IMG/VR virus record: IMGVR_UViG_3300027865_000010
Location: 1 to 57,713 of that record
DNA length: 57,713 bases
Reading direction: 5' to 3' (one strand)
Source: a virus
The notes under the pieces are model-generated. The model was not told the origin of the DNA, ran no database searches, and was given only the letters and a program-made list of their open reading frames with translations. Below, one piece after another: positions 17,221 through 23,395 of this stretch. The first letter of the stretch is position 1, and every line of letters starts with the position of its first letter. The position numbers were made by a program, and so were the translations under genes.

Positions 17221-17498
17221 ATAGGGGTAGATTTTGCCCCAGAAACCAGCAATCTCTCGGCTGTTGTGCGCGCAATCGCACGTTCATACGTGAGCATAAA
17301 CAAGGCAAGGCCTGTAAGCTCTGTGGCTTTGACGACTGGCGGGCGCTGTGTTATCATCACAGAGTCCCTGCTGAGAAGACGGCTAACGTCGAGCAGATGA
17401 CCAACAGGTCTTTCAGCCTGGCCATGCTTCAAGCTGAGGTCGATAAGTGTGATATCCTATGCATGAACTGCCACACTATCATGCACCATCCAGAATAG
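17211..17498 (+). CDS. HNH-type endonuclease, small
   Basis: The C-terminal half carries ACKLCGF...CYHHRVPAEK and DKCDILCMNCHTIMHH, a clear treble-clef HNH signature with zinc Cys and catalytic His. The start is uncertain: the only candidate is TTG 17211, overlapping the previous stop, and the first ~30 residues look degraded. Probably a free-standing homing endonuclease next to the tRNA-Met gene. Confidence 0.75.
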   Translation: MHVDRGRFCPRNQQSLGCCARNRTFIREHKQGKACKLCGFDDWRALCYHHRVPAEKTANVEQMTNRSFSLAMLQAEVDKCDILCMNCHTIMHHPE

Positions 17499-17508
17499 GA
17501 GTGAACGT

Positions 17509-17581
17509 AGCGCGGTAGAGCAGTTGGTAGCTCACGTGGCTCATAACCACGCAGTCGGCAGTTCGAGTCTGCCCCGCGCCA
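17509..17581 (+). tRNA. tRNA-Met (CAT)
   Basis: Full cloverleaf: D-arm GAGC/GCTC, anticodon stem CGTGG/CCACG with loop CTCATAA, T-loop TTCGAGT. Could also be a CAT-anticodon Ile tRNA needing lysidine. The first acceptor pair is A1 against C72, a mismatch; the other six pair. CCA not encoded. Confidence 0.92.
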
Positions 17582-17587
17582 CTTTCA

Positions 17588-17615
17588 GGGCGACCGTGTT
17601 GGTCGCCCGTTTTTC
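17588..17615 (+). terminator. Intrinsic terminator after tRNA-Met
   Basis: Perfect stem GGGCGACC / GGTCGCCC with loop GTGTT, followed by GTTTTTC. Ends the tRNA-Met transcript before the coiled-coil gene. Confidence 0.85.
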
Positions 17616-17644
17616 ATTGTGCACCAAAGGAGTAGATTCCAGAG

Positions 17645-18538
17645 ATGGCACGAGCCAAAAAGCGCACAACAGTGGAAACAGCAGCGGCGCTCGCTGCTAC
17701 GTCGGAAGCCGACGTTAAGAAGACACTCGATCAGCTCAACGACCTACAGGTAAGCGTGCAGGGCACGCTAGCCGGCGTTGGCGTGTCCATGGCCACCAAG
17801 ATCGAAGAGCTCACCCAGCTGGAGACAGCGATCTCCGCCCGCAAGGATGAGCTAAAAGAGATCCACTCGATCGAGATGGATGCTGACACGCTTGCCAACA
17901 TCAAGCAGCAGATCGAAGAGGAGGAGGAGCGCGCTGCGGAGACAGCGGCCGCCACCGACAAGGCGTTTGCGTTGCGCCGGTCCGAGCAGGACCAGGAGTG
18001 GCAGCGTCGCGGCGAAGAGCATGCATATGCGCAGGGCCGTAGGCTAGAACGCATTGCAGCAGAAGCTGACGACGCGCGCACGACGGCACAACGCGCAGAG
18101 GCAGTCAGGACGGAAGACGTCAACAGGGATCTGGCCGCGCGTGTTGCCGTCGTCGCCGAGCGCGAAGAGAAAGCCGAAGAGCTGCAAACCAAGGTCGACG
18201 GCATCGAGGACCTGGTCGCCACAGCCGCAAAAGAGGCCACGGACGCGGCCACCAAGACGCTTACGGCTGGATTTGGCCATGAGCGCGCGCTGCTGAAGAA
18301 GGACGCCGAGTCCGCAGCACAGCTGGCAGCCGCAACGATTACGAACCTGACGGGCGACGTCCAATCGCTCCAGACACGTATCGAAATGCTCGCGGATCAG
18401 CTGGCAACAGCACAGAAGGACGCAAAGGACGTCGCTACGGCGGCAGTCGAGGCTTCCTCGAACCGTCAGGCACTGTCTACGCTCCAGGCCGCTGTTGAAA
18501 CACAGGCACGCGCAGCTGCAGGCGGGCGCGGCCGCTAG
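17645..18538 (+). CDS. Long coiled-coil protein
   Basis: 297 residues, predominantly Ala/Glu/Lys/Arg heptad-like sequence from about residue 55 to 270 with a Gly/Arg end. No enzyme motif. Such proteins in phages can be tail-tape-like, scaffold-like or membrane-remodelling, but neither context nor motifs decide. ATG preceded by AAAGGAG. A strong terminator follows. Confidence 0.8.
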   Translation: MARAKKRTTVETAAALAATSEADVKKTLDQLNDLQVSVQGTLAGVGVSMATKIEELTQLETAISARKDELKEIHSIEMDADTLANIKQQIEEEEERAAETAAATDKAFALRRSEQDQEWQRRGEEHAYAQGRRLERIAAEADDARTTAQRAEAVRTEDVNRDLAARVAVVAEREEKAEELQTKVDGIEDLVATAAKEATDAATKTLTAGFGHERALLKKDAESAAQLAAATITNLTGDVQSLQTRIEMLADQLATAQKDAKDVATAAVEASSNRQALSTLQAAVETQARAAAGGRGR

Positions 18539-18563
18539 AATTTCTCCTAGGGTTGGAGGACCC

Positions 18564-18604
18564 GGCAGGCGGCTCGATGTGCTCGGGCCGCCTGCCAACT
18601 TTTT
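18564..18604 (+). terminator. Intrinsic terminator
   Basis: Ten-base-pair stem GGCAGGCGGC / GCCGCCTGCC followed by AACTTTTT, directly after the coiled-coil gene. Confidence 0.88.
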
Positions 18605-18673
18605 GAGGCAACTTCGTGTTTTGACATCTTTGATGGCGGCAAGCAGCTGGTCGAGCCGGCTGCTTGCTGCCTG

Positions 18674-18746
18674 CGGACGATAGCTCAGTTGGTAGAGCGC
18701 ATCCCTGATAAGGATGAAGTCGGAGGTTCAACTCCTTCTCGTCCGA
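18674..18746 (+). tRNA. tRNA-Ile (GAT)
   Basis: Acceptor CGGACGA/TCGTCCG, anticodon stem CATCC/GGATG with loop CTGATAA, T-loop TTCAACT. Fully paired acceptor. Lies between the coiled-coil terminator and the 18916 gene. Confidence 0.93.
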
Positions 18747-18915
18747 CCTCAGAGCGGTGGCAAGCCCGGCAAGTGTGGGCCATATGTAGGCCTATGATAA
18801 CGCGCCGTAGGAGCCAGCAGCGTGGGTATGGAGCGCCACGAGACTACTCTCGTACGTCCACAAGTATCGGTGCAAACCCGATCCGCTCTTAACAATCACA
18901 ACAAAGGAGACCCGG

Positions 18916-19134
18916 ATGCCGATTACGAAATGCGTTTGCCGTAATGCGTGGCAGGATGACAGATACGGTCCTGGCATGCGTGTGGTGAACAGAACACGCG
19001 TGGGGACCGTAGGCGGGGAACGATGTACCTCCTGCGGCAAAGACGTCATCAAGGCCGCTCCCAAGAAGCCAAAGGTGTCCGCGAAGGACGCGAAGAAGGA
19101 CGCCAAGGCCAAGCAGAAAGAGAAGCGGCGCTAG
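18916..19134 (+). CDS. Small zinc-ribbon protein with Lys-rich tail
   Basis: 72 residues: KCVCRNAWQDDRYGPGMRV...RCTSCGKDV is a two-knuckle zinc ribbon, then a Lys/Ala-rich tail likely to bind nucleic acid. I have seen this small family in phages but know no function. AAAGGAG precedes ATG. Confidence 0.75.
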   Translation: MPITKCVCRNAWQDDRYGPGMRVVNRTRVGTVGGERCTSCGKDVIKAAPKKPKVSAKDAKKDAKAKQKEKRR

Positions 19135-19175
19135 GAACGTACGGACAGACTCGAACGTCAAGGCGTGTTCGAGTC

Positions 19176-19246
19176 GGCCCCCTAGCCTAATGGTAGGGCG
19201 CCGCGCTGTCGACGCGGAGGCAGGAGTTCAATTCTCCTGGGGGCGC
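19176..19246 (+). tRNA. tRNA-Asp (GTC)
   Basis: Anticodon stem CCGCG/CGCGG with loop CTGTCGA; D-arm GCCTAATGGTAGGGC; T-loop TTCAATT. First acceptor pair is G1 against G72 (mismatch), others pair. Confidence 0.9.
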
Positions 19247-19262
19247 TGAAAGGAGTACAGTG

Positions 19263-19442
19263 ATGAGAAAAGTAGTGCATCGATTCTACCGCGGTGCGTG
19301 CGGGATCGTGGGCGTTGTGGTGTTGTCGCGTCGTACGCAGGACCATTGCCAACACCGCTGGATGTTCCGTGACTGGCCGCAGGGCAAAGAAAGCAACTGG
19401 CCGCTGCTCTGCTCCATATGCGGGGCCTGCAGTAGATCATGA
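19263..19442 (+). CDS. Small hypothetical protein (59 aa)
   Basis: ATG follows AAAGGAGTACAGTG. Basic N-terminus, C-terminal LLCSICGACS cysteine cluster suggesting metal binding. Sits between tRNA-Asp and tRNA-Trp. Family unknown. Confidence 0.55.
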   Translation: MRKVVHRFYRGACGIVGVVVLSRRTQDHCQHRWMFRDWPQGKESNWPLLCSICGACSRS

Positions 19443-19525
19443 CCGTAATCGTAGGCCGAAAGCCGTATCCGTGGCCCTGCCACCGGCGCCGCGGCTGGTG
19501 CTGTTCAATCATTTCAAGACCTTGA
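19439..19525 (+). CDS. Very small hypothetical protein (28 aa)
   Basis: ATGA overlap with the previous gene; sequence rich in Pro, Arg, Trp and Cys (PYPWPCHRRRGWCC). Supported only by the overlap and by filling the space up to the tRNA-Trp gene. Confidence 0.35.
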   Translation: MTVIVGRKPYPWPCHRRRGWCCSIISRP

Positions 19526-19534
19526 TGTAAAGAA

Positions 19535-19604
19535 AAGGCGGTCCGCCTGGGAGCGGCTTGCGGTTCCAAACTGCAAAGATGAGGTTCGACTCCTTGCCGT
19601 CTTG
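19535..19604 (+). tRNA. tRNA-Trp (CCA)
   Basis: Acceptor AAGGCGG/CCGTCTT, anticodon stem TGCGG/CTGCA with loop TTCCAAA, T-loop TTCGACT, discriminator G as usual for Trp. Only three bases separate it from tRNA-Glu. Confidence 0.88.
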
Positions 19605-19607
19605 CCT

Positions 19608-19682
19608 GGCCCGTTCGTCTAGTCGGTCTAGGACACCGGCCTTTCACGCCGGCAACGCGGGGTTCAAATCCCCCACGGGTCA
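19608..19682 (+). tRNA. tRNA-Glu (TTC)
   Basis: Anticodon stem CCGGC/GCCGG with loop CTTTCAC; acceptor GGCCCGT/ACGGGTC; T-loop TTCAAAT. A short hairpin CCGGCA/TGCCGG follows. Confidence 0.92.
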
Positions 19683-19887
19683 CATACACACACACCGCCG
19701 GCACACAGTGCCGGGGAGCCAGGGACAACCAGTAACCACTTAAAACATGCTATGGTTAGAATTGTCCTCCTGTAACGTCGGCTTATGGCGAGCGCGGAGG
19801 GGTCGCAACCGGATGGCCGAGGGGTGATTGGCGTAGGGGCATACAAGGCCCCGAAGCCAATTCCGACTTCGGACGGCGTTATAGCAT
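19683..19887. other. Non-coding stretch with promoter-like and tRNA-like sequence
   Basis: Contains an extended -10 candidate ACATGCTATGGTTAG near 19745-19760, closely matched by ACATGCTATGCTTGG near 27326. Between 19815 and 19884 there is a D-arm-like GGCCGAGGGGTGATTGGC, a 5-bp stem GGGGC/GCCCC with 7-base loop, and a hairpin CCGAAG/CTTCGG, but no pairing acceptor ends. It may be a decayed tRNA or small structured RNA. Confidence 0.35.
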
Positions 19888-19960
19888 CGCCCGCTAGCTC
19901 AATCGGCAGAGCGCATGCCTCTGGAGCATGGTGTTTCAGGTTCAAGTCCTGAGCGGGCTG
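19888..19960 (+). tRNA. tRNA-Gln (CTG)
   Basis: Anticodon stem CATGC/GCATG with loop CTCTGGA; D-arm GCTCAATCGGCAGAGC; T-loop TTCAAGT. The first acceptor pair is C1 against T72 (mismatch). Confidence 0.9.
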
Positions 19961-20071
19961 TTTACGTTTCGCCCAGCAAATGTGGGTGTTTGACTGTGGC
20001 ACCAGTTCCAGCCATGGTACATCAAGGCATGGCGGCAACTGCGGTACCAACCGAAATGGTGGCTATGGCGG

Positions 20072-20341
20072 GTGTACGCGGTTATCCGCTGGACCCTGTC
20101 ACGTCTTTGGCGAGAACCGCCAGCAGAAGACTACCAACTTGATGACTTTGAGACCTGGTCGGGCGGTATGCGCCGTATCAATAGCTACGCCAGCGCGATG
20201 GCTGGCTTCGCTATGGGGCACTACTACGCGGCAGCCGAAGCCATTGACAACCTGCGAGTACGCAGCGACACTCGGGGAAACACCACCGAGGTTACAGTAG
20301 GCCAAGAGTCGGCCAACCCAGAAGTTGAGCAGCAGCAGTAG
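20072..20341 (+). CDS. Hypothetical protein, start uncertain
   Basis: About 89 residues from GTG 20072: DDFETWSGGMRRIN then an Ala-rich helix with HYYAAAEAIDN. The same frame is open upstream to about 19998 and encodes a Trp-rich piece (WRQLRYQPKWWLWRVYAV) that looks genuine, but no standard start codon lies there. The gene could start at a rare codon upstream. Unknown function. Confidence 0.55.
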   Translation: MYAVIRWTLSRLWREPPAEDYQLDDFETWSGGMRRINSYASAMAGFAMGHYYAAAEAIDNLRVRSDTRGNTTEVTVGQESANPEVEQQQ

Positions 20342-20351
20342 GAGGGCCACA

Positions 20352-21110
20352 ATGCCCACAAAGTTGAGTCAGATTGTCGCCGTAACGAACGGCAAGAAGA
20401 AACGCACCCAGGCGAAGATCACCGAGGTGTACCACAGGATCCAGAAGGACACCCTGTTCTCAGGCATCACCCGCGAGTACAGGCCCATCGATGACGAGGG
20501 CGTAGATCTTCCGCCGGAGTCCCGTGGCGTGCAGATGCAGGTCGCACATGCGGTCAAGCAGGTGGCGGATGCCATGACAGACCTGTTTGACACGGTCGCC
20601 ACACAAGACTATAACAACTGCACTGCGACGGCCCATGTTGTCGTCAACGGCAAGGTCATCCTGCGCGACGTTCCGGTTACCAATCTGCTCTTCCTGGACA
20701 AGCAGTTGGAAGACATCCGGACGTTCATCTCGAAGCTACCGCTTCTGCCGCCGGAGAAGGAGTGGGTATGGAGCACCGAGCACGGCTGCTTCAAGTCGAA
20801 GACGGAGGAGACAAGCAAAACCAAGCGCGTCCCGAAGGCGCACGTATTGTCCGAGGCTACGGAGCATCATCCGGCCCAGGTCAACGAGTTCCACGAGGAC
20901 GAGATCGTCGGTTGGTGGCACACCGTCCACCTGTCCGGCGCAATGCAGGCGCAGAAGCGCAGTGAAATGGTCGAGCGGGTGACGAAGCTGCACGACGCAG
21001 TCAAGTTCGCCCGACAGAAGGCCAACGAAATGGAAGTTACGTCGTACAAGGTCGGCAAGCCGATCTTCGACTTCATTTGCGAAGGAGCAACGCCACAGCC
21101 GGAAGGCTGA
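20352..21110 (+). CDS. Conserved actinophage-type protein (DUF7873-like)
   Basis: 252 residues beginning MPTKLSQIVAVTNGKKKRTQ, with LPPESRGVQ, an NLLFLDKQLEDIRTFISKLP block and IVGWWHTVHLSGAM near the end. From memory this is a widespread family in actinobacteria and their phages (I believe DUF7873), function unknown. ATG 20352 after AGGAGGGCCACA. It gives the clearest host hint in the window. Confidence 0.85.
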   Translation: MPTKLSQIVAVTNGKKKRTQAKITEVYHRIQKDTLFSGITREYRPIDDEGVDLPPESRGVQMQVAHAVKQVADAMTDLFDTVATQDYNNCTATAHVVVNGKVILRDVPVTNLLFLDKQLEDIRTFISKLPLLPPEKEWVWSTEHGCFKSKTEETSKTKRVPKAHVLSEATEHHPAQVNEFHEDEIVGWWHTVHLSGAMQAQKRSEMVERVTKLHDAVKFARQKANEMEVTSYKVGKPIFDFICEGATPQPEG

Positions 21111-21142
21111 TGGCTTTTCGAAGCTTAGACTGAGATTGAGGC

Positions 21143-21158
21143 TAAGAGGCGCATGCCT
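21143..21158 (+). repeat. 16-base repeat TAAGAGGCGCATGCCT, copy 2
   Basis: Identical to 690-705. Here it overlaps the putative 3' half of a permuted tRNA. Coincidence of a shared control element with tRNA sequence must be considered. Confidence 0.55.
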
Positions 21159-21266
21159 TTGAGCCTGGGTTCGAGTCCCAGGGCCGGTGACTAACATACT
21201 CCCTGACGTTCCATGAGGATGTCAGGTCACAATCACACCGGCTAGCCCAGTGGTCGAGGCAAGGCA
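21154..21266 (+). ncRNA. Possible circularly permuted tRNA (3' half before 5' half)
   Basis: 3' half: TGCCT at 21154-21158, a canonical T-arm CTGGG-TTCGAGT-CCCAG and acceptor GGCCGGT ending 21188. After 48 bases comes a 5' half: ACCGGCT at 21237-21243 (7 bp with GGCCGGT; 8 if C21236-G21189 is counted), D-arm GCC...GGC, then AGGCA at 21262-21266, which pairs with TGCCT as a 5-bp anticodon stem. The linker itself folds (CCTGAC/GTCAGG). Anticodon not determinable. No permuted tRNA is known to me in a phage, so confidence is limited. Confidence 0.4.
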
Positions 21267-21357
21267 TTGCCCATCAGACCCAGATTCTCGCTCCAAGCTG
21301 ACAACCCCGATACAGTCAGCCACATCATCAAGCGCCGTGCCATGACAACACATGGAT

Positions 21358-21440
21358 GGGAGTTCGATTCTCTCCCCCGGGCACTCGCTAACCAACCCAC
21401 AAGCCCGGGTCGTATAACGGTAATACAATCTGTTTGACAG
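21358..21440 (+). ncRNA. Second possible permuted tRNA
   Basis: T-arm GGGAG-TTCGATT-CTCTC and acceptor CCCGGGC (21376-21382), a 20-base linker, then GCCCGGG (21403-21409), canonical T8 and D-arm GTAT-AACGGTA-ATAC (21412-21426), then an anticodon-like AATCTGTTTGACAGACT. The acceptor halves pair perfectly only in this inverted order. The join in the anticodon/variable region is unresolved. Confidence 0.35.
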
Positions 21441-21537
21441 ACTAAAACCACGGCTTAAACGGATACAGGATGTGGCACGCATCAGTGCTAGTATCGAAAC
21501 CAGTCCGCTCCACTAGGTTAGCGTGGGGCGGACTCCA

Positions 21538-21610
21538 GTCCCTTAATCGTCCAATGGGCAGGACACCGGGCGGACACCCGGAGACGCCGGTTCGAACCCG
21601 GCAGGGGCAC
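21538..21610 (+). tRNA. Degenerate tRNA-like sequence
   Basis: Good D-arm (GTCCAATGGGCAGGAC) and T-arm (GCCGG-TTCGAAC-CCGGC), but the acceptor ends pair poorly and the anticodon region CCGGG-CGGACA-CCCGG has no T33 and an abnormal loop. Decayed tRNA or a part of a split/permuted gene. No amino acid assigned. Confidence 0.4.
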
Positions 21611-21647
21611 TTATCGGTGACCTTTGACTAAACGAGAAGGCATGGAG

Positions 21648-21679
21648 GTCTGTAACGGGTTCGAATCCCGGCCAAGCGC
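21648..21679 (+). other. Isolated T-arm-like 3' tRNA fragment
   Basis: ACGGG-TTCGAAT-CCCG followed by GCCAAGCGCC, with no matching D-arm upstream. The end pairs with the following GGCGCTT as a hairpin (AAGCGCC-ACC-GGCGCTT). Remnant tRNA or part of the next structured transcript's upstream terminator. Confidence 0.35.
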
Positions 21680-21709
21680 CACCGGCGCTTGTGCAAGCCG
21701 AACCGATTT

Positions 21710-21738
21710 TTGAGACACTACTCCCTCTACAGTATATA
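21710..21738 (+). promoter_or_regulatory. Sigma-70-type promoter for the structured RNA
   Basis: -35 TTGAGA (21710-21715), 17-base spacer, -10 TATATA (21733-21738). Transcription would start near 21745, at the base of a 10-bp hairpin. Confidence 0.65.
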
Positions 21739-21740
21739 CG

Positions 21741-22178
21741 AGCATACGTGTTCTTGCCAAAACACGTATGCTCCACTCTTTCGTACGTAAAGTGTCGTGT
21801 CTACTGGCAAGTGAGCTCAAGCGAACAGAACTCGTCCCTATCGCCGACGGTAGCGGGACTATGTTCGCGAGCGGCTTAAAAACGGATGTAAGGGCTCTGC
21901 GACAGTCGGCGCAACCCGAAGCATCTGTGCTTGGAGAGAGGGCCTTTCTGAGGACCCCGAGGGCCAAGCCGACGCTTCTTTCTACAGACGCTGGCCGAAA
22001 GGCAATCCGACAGGAATCACGCATAGTAGGGGAAGGCCAGTCCGATCCGAACCCGTTGATTCAGTCCGGTTCTGAACACCTATGGGGCAACATCGTCGGC
22101 TGGCCGTGTGTCGAAAGTGTTCATGGATGCCCAGAGGGTTAGTACAGCCCAGGGCGCGCATCCAAGCAGCGCCTTTTT
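21741..22178 (+). ncRNA. Large structured non-coding RNA (~430 nt)
   Basis: No convincing protein frame. It starts with a perfect hairpin AGCATACGTG/CACGTATGCT (21741-21772), then GCGAACA (21821) pairing TGTTCGC (21862) enclosing GTCCC/GGGAC and TATCG/CGGTA, then a three-way junction closed by GTCGGC (21905)/GCCGAC (21968) with hairpin AAGCA-TCTG-TGCTT, further stems CTGGCC/GGCCAG and GGATGC/GCATCC, and a terminator. Size, tRNA neighbourhood and ornate folding recall GOLLD or ROOL RNAs of phages, but I cannot match either consensus by eye. Confidence 0.6.
22153..22178 (+). terminator. Intrinsic terminator of the structured RNA
   Basis: Stem GGCGC/GCGCC (22153-22157/22169-22173) followed by TTTTT. 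Confidence 0.75.
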
Positions 22179-22208
22179 CTACAACCCAGAGAGGACCGAA
22201 GACTTCTG

Positions 22209-22412
22209 ATGCCATGTAAGTGTGGCCAGCCTACTGGCCCGTACGGCGACCTTTGTGAAGATTGCTGGGTCGCACGACAAACCTTCCGGAGCGTTGGTCC
22301 TACTCGGCGACCAGCACGACGGAATCGTCGCGCAATTTCGCGCCCACGCGGCACTGTGTCGCGCGGACCGCAGCCTGCAGCCGTTGAGGCCTTTGAGGCC
22401 CTGTTCAGCTAG
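22209..22412 (+). CDS. Small zinc-binding protein
   Basis: 67 residues. MPCKCGQPTGPYGDLCEDCW is a compact zinc ribbon of a kind common in actinophage small proteins; the rest is Arg/Pro-rich. A second plausible coding stretch follows in another frame (to 22573), so the original gene may have been longer and frameshifted. Confidence 0.6.
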   Translation: MPCKCGQPTGPYGDLCEDCWVARQTFRSVGPTRRPARRNRRAISRPRGTVSRGPQPAAVEAFEALFS

Positions 22413-22417
22413 TAGCG

Positions 22418-22573
22418 CACTACCACGCCACGCCTCTGAAGATCCTTGGCGTCGACGACAACGTCTTCGACACGCTCAAGGAGATGGTGCCAAGCATCGC
22501 AGCTCGGCTCCTGGACCCGCTGACAGGTGTCCGCGGCAACGGTCAAGACGTTGCGGAGACGACGCGAGTCTAG
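22418..22573 (+). pseudogene. Protein-like frame without a start
   Basis: The frame ending TAG 22571-22573 reads LKILGVDDNVFDTLKEMVPS... and looks genuinely coding, but has no start codon between the upstream stop and the helical part. Likely the 3' end of a broken gene, perhaps the frameshifted continuation of the 22209 gene or the remains of another. Confidence 0.4.
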
Positions 22574-22580
22574 CTGAACC

Positions 22581-22596
22581 TTGTTCAGCTGAACAA
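22581..22596. promoter_or_regulatory. Perfect palindrome TTGTTCAGCTGAACAA (site 2 of 6)
   Basis: Sixteen-base perfect inverted repeat after the broken frame and before the GC hairpin upstream of tRNA-Pro. Best example of the TTGTTC-N4-GAACAA family. Confidence 0.65.
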
Positions 22597-22628
22597 AATC
22601 AACGAAACTACGACCATTCGTGGTTTGG

Positions 22629-22664
22629 CCCGGGGCTCCTTCCTACCGAAGGGGAGCCCCGGGT
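22629..22664 (+). terminator. Strong GC hairpin before tRNA-Pro
   Basis: Eleven-base-pair stem CCCGGGGCTCC / GGAGCCCCGGG with a ~12-base loop, followed by TATTTCT. A terminator or tRNA-processing hairpin. Confidence 0.6.
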
Positions 22665-22670
22665 ATTTCT

Positions 22671-22744
22671 CGGGCATTGGGGAAGCCTGGTATCCCGCCT
22701 GCTCTGGGAGCAGGAAGGCGCTGGTTCAAATCCAGCATGCCCGA
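22671..22744 (+). tRNA. tRNA-Pro (TGG) with C33
   Basis: Acceptor CGGGCAT/ATGCCCG, D-arm GGGAAGCCTGGTATCCC, anticodon stem CCTGC/GCAGG with loop TCTGGGA, T-loop TTCAAAT. Position 33, nearly always U, is C here. Confidence 0.9.
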
Positions 22745-22774
22745 CTTTACAATCACTACAAAAAGGAGAGACAC

Positions 22775-23080
22775 ATGGCAAACTGGATCGCCCTTGAGGG
22801 TGACACACTGACTGATCTCAATGGCTTCGATCTGATCACTATCGACGCGTACGATACGGCAAACAAGGCGCCGCATGATGTAGACAACATGCCGCCTGGC
22901 CTGTCGGTTAATGACCCAGATCTGTGGATCATCCGCGCCTGGTTCCGCAGCGTAGACGATTGCCAAATCATTTTGGCGGCAGGCTCGGAGGCCTACTGCA
23001 AGCGGGTACATGCAGCAATTATCTACTCACTAAACGCACAAACCCTCACTGAGGTGCTCGAAAACGCCGGCAAAGCCTAA
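22775..23080 (+). CDS. Hypothetical protein (101 aa)
   Basis: ATG after AAAAGGAGAGACAC. Begins ANWIALEGDTLTDLNGFD, like an immunity- or scaffold-type small alpha/beta protein, but I cannot name a family. Its neighbour is a decayed gene. Confidence 0.75.
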   Translation: MANWIALEGDTLTDLNGFDLITIDAYDTANKAPHDVDNMPPGLSVNDPDLWIIRAWFRSVDDCQIILAAGSEAYCKRVHAAIIYSLNAQTLTEVLENAGKA

Positions 23081-23094
23081 CCTGCGAGGAAAGC

Positions 23095-23226
23095 ATGCAG
23101 ATCATCAGCGACTTCAAGGACTACTACGACGTAATCGCGTCGGCGGGGCAGGATCTGACGTTGAGGCCAAGGGCTTCGACCCGAAGTGGAGTTTCCGGAA
23201 GCCGCCCACCAAACACAGATGACTAA
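23095..23226 (+). pseudogene. Internally deleted phage gene (MQIISDFKDYYD family)
   Basis: The start MQIISDFKDYYDVIASAGQD matches a phage family I recall as ~200 residues long. After 20 codons the frame turns to nonsense, while another frame gives VEAKGFDPKWSFRKPP and a stop at 23222, the expected C-terminus of that family. The centre has been deleted and the join is out of frame. Confidence 0.6.
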
Positions 23227-23392
23227 CCATATTGGTGCTGCTATTCAGTGGGTGCTGTGCCGCCTGGGTTTTCACGAATGGGTGAAGATCCTTGGATCAC
23301 TGCCACCCCGCCGCCGATGCCTATACTGTGCAGCTGCTCAGATGTGCCATGTTAATGGCTGGGAGAATGCGCCCCTACCCAAAGAGGAGTAA
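23219..23392 (+). CDS. Small protein with CxxC
   Basis: 57 residues from ATG 23219 inside the tail of the decayed gene: LCRLGFHEWVKILGSLPPRRRCLYC resembles small Cys/His zinc proteins of phages. Followed directly by the 23396 gene. Confidence 0.6.
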   Translation: MTNHIGAAIQWVLCRLGFHEWVKILGSLPPRRRCLYCAAAQMCHVNGWENAPLPKEE

Positions 23393-23395
23393 ACC

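Noticed and set aside
19815-19884. Complete tRNA in the gap before tRNA-Gln
   Set aside because: D-arm-like and anticodon-like stems exist, but acceptor ends do not pair and the T-loop is abnormal; kept only as a tRNA-like stretch.
21690-21715. Hairpin AAGCGCC-ACC-GGCGCTT as a third permuted tRNA
   Set aside because: Acceptor-like halves pair, but no D-arm follows GGCGCTT; a simple hairpin, perhaps a terminator before the ncRNA promoter, is the simpler reading.
21768-22142. 124-codon plus-strand frame in the structured RNA region
   Set aside because: No ribosome site, no recognisable fold, and the same bases form many strong helices, so a non-coding RNA fits better.
22222-22797. 191-codon frame overlapping the 22209 gene, the GC hairpin and tRNA-Pro
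   Set aside because: It reads straight through a tRNA gene and a hairpin, and its composition (Arg/Pro/Ala/Leu runs) looks random.
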